This document shows positions 5,819 through 6,039 of a stretch of DNA of 6,039 nucleotides, in pieces. The translations under genes and the position numbers were made by a program. Position 1 is the first letter of the stretch; each line of letters begins with the position of its first letter. The stretch is taken from positions 1 through 6,039 of the forward strand of contig RPQK01000496.1 in the NCBI GenBank assembly GCA_003819755.1, read 5' to 3'. Source of the DNA: Acidobacteriota bacterium. GTDB taxonomy: Bacteria; Acidobacteriota; UBA6911; RPQK01. The notes under the pieces were generated by a model. It made no database searches. It had not been told where the DNA came from and worked only from the letters and a program-made list of their open reading frames with translations.

Positions 5819-6039
5819 AGTAGCCGGCCCCTAAAGTGCAGGCATGGCCACCTCCTGCCCCCACACTCTGAAGGGACCGAGTCCCGGGGCAATGAGACAT
5901 CGGACTCCTTCCGCCGCCGCGCTTCAAAATGGTGGTCCGCCACCCGTGGCGATTTGGGGAACACCCCGTTCAGGGCATAAGCGCTAAGATAAAAATCGAG
6001 ATTGGGGGCGGGACGCCCCATTTTCGGAGCAGTGCGGCG

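Larger units (their letters stand above)
5709..6039. other. Non-coding, hairpin-rich region upstream of the operon
   Basis: I see no convincing gene here. An 87-codon frame on the minus strand (stop at 5758) has no recognisable motif and is open to the edge, so a gene tail cannot be fully excluded. The stretch holds at least six short inverted repeats: 5791-5818; GGGAC/GTCCC at 5873-5885; GGTGG/CCACC at 5931-5944; CGCCAC/GTGGCG at 5938-5951; GGGG/CCCC at 5956-5967; and GGGGCG/CGCCCC at 6005-6019. The last is followed by ATTTT on the plus strand, and by a T5 run 11 bases away on the minus strand. It could therefore be a weak terminator for a gene outside the window. Confidence 0.5.

Noticed and set aside
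5758..6021. 87-codon minus-strand open frame upstream of the epimerase
   Set aside because: It has no recognisable motif, no ribosome binding site I can see, an Arg/Ser-rich composition typical of a chance frame in GC-rich DNA, and it runs through all the hairpins. It is open to the window edge, so a gene tail is not strictly excluded.
6005..6024. Terminator at the right edge (GGGGCG/CGCCCC stem followed by ATTTT)
   Set aside because: The stem is only 6 bp and is followed by just four T on the plus strand, where no gene is seen; on the minus strand the T run is about 11 bases away. It is kept only as a hairpin.
1..6039. CRISPR array, tRNA, rRNA or complete insertion sequence
   Set aside because: No regularly spaced direct repeats with spacers, no tRNA-like cloverleaf sequence and no transposase motif were found on reading both strands.

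Overview
The window holds six genes, all read from the minus strand (right to left), plus about 330 bases of hairpin-rich leader at the right edge and one 270-base spacer with short repeats. The DNA is moderately GC-rich. The genes have bacterial hallmarks: Shine-Dalgarno sequences, GTG starts, tight gene packing and a twin-arginine signal peptide. This suggests a Gram-negative-type soil or water bacterium. A Verrucomicrobia, Acidobacteria or Planctomycetes relative is a guess from general style only; no marker gene settles it.

In the direction of transcription the layout is as follows. (1) 6039-5709 is non-coding leader with several short inverted repeats and a possible sigma70 promoter. (2) 5708-4731 encodes an extended SDR nucleotide-sugar epimerase/dehydratase, most like UDP-glucuronate/UDP-glucose 4-epimerases. 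(3) 4738-3677 encodes radical SAM protein B, starting with GTG and overlapping the epimerase by 8 bases. (4) 3664-2606 encodes radical SAM protein A, a paralogue of B. (5) 2588-1668 encodes a GT-A fold family 2 glycosyltransferase. (6) 1546-890 encodes a histidine-phosphatase (phosphoglycerate-mutase-like) protein, possibly with its own promoter. (7) 617-1 encodes the first 205 residues of a Tat-exported amidase-signature enzyme that is cut by the window edge.

Genes 2 to 5 are spaced by -8, 12 and 17 bases and almost certainly form one operon. The combination of a sugar-nucleotide SDR enzyme, two radical SAM enzymes and a glycosyltransferase points to making and transferring an unusual sugar or glycosylated product, such as a surface glycan or secondary metabolite. 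No precursor peptide gene is visible, so a RiPP pathway is not supported. The phosphatase may supply a dephosphorylation step. The amidase lies behind a 272-base gap and may be unrelated.

The most interesting element is the radical SAM pair. Both copies keep the CxxxCxxC cluster motif and share a C-terminal half with motifs YHAA, GADxxNYLxxExKY and GSRxRGVxY. Both end in exactly the same four residues, PHIL. The region where SPASM/twitch enzymes carry auxiliary-cluster cysteines has none. I do not recognise this as a characterised family.
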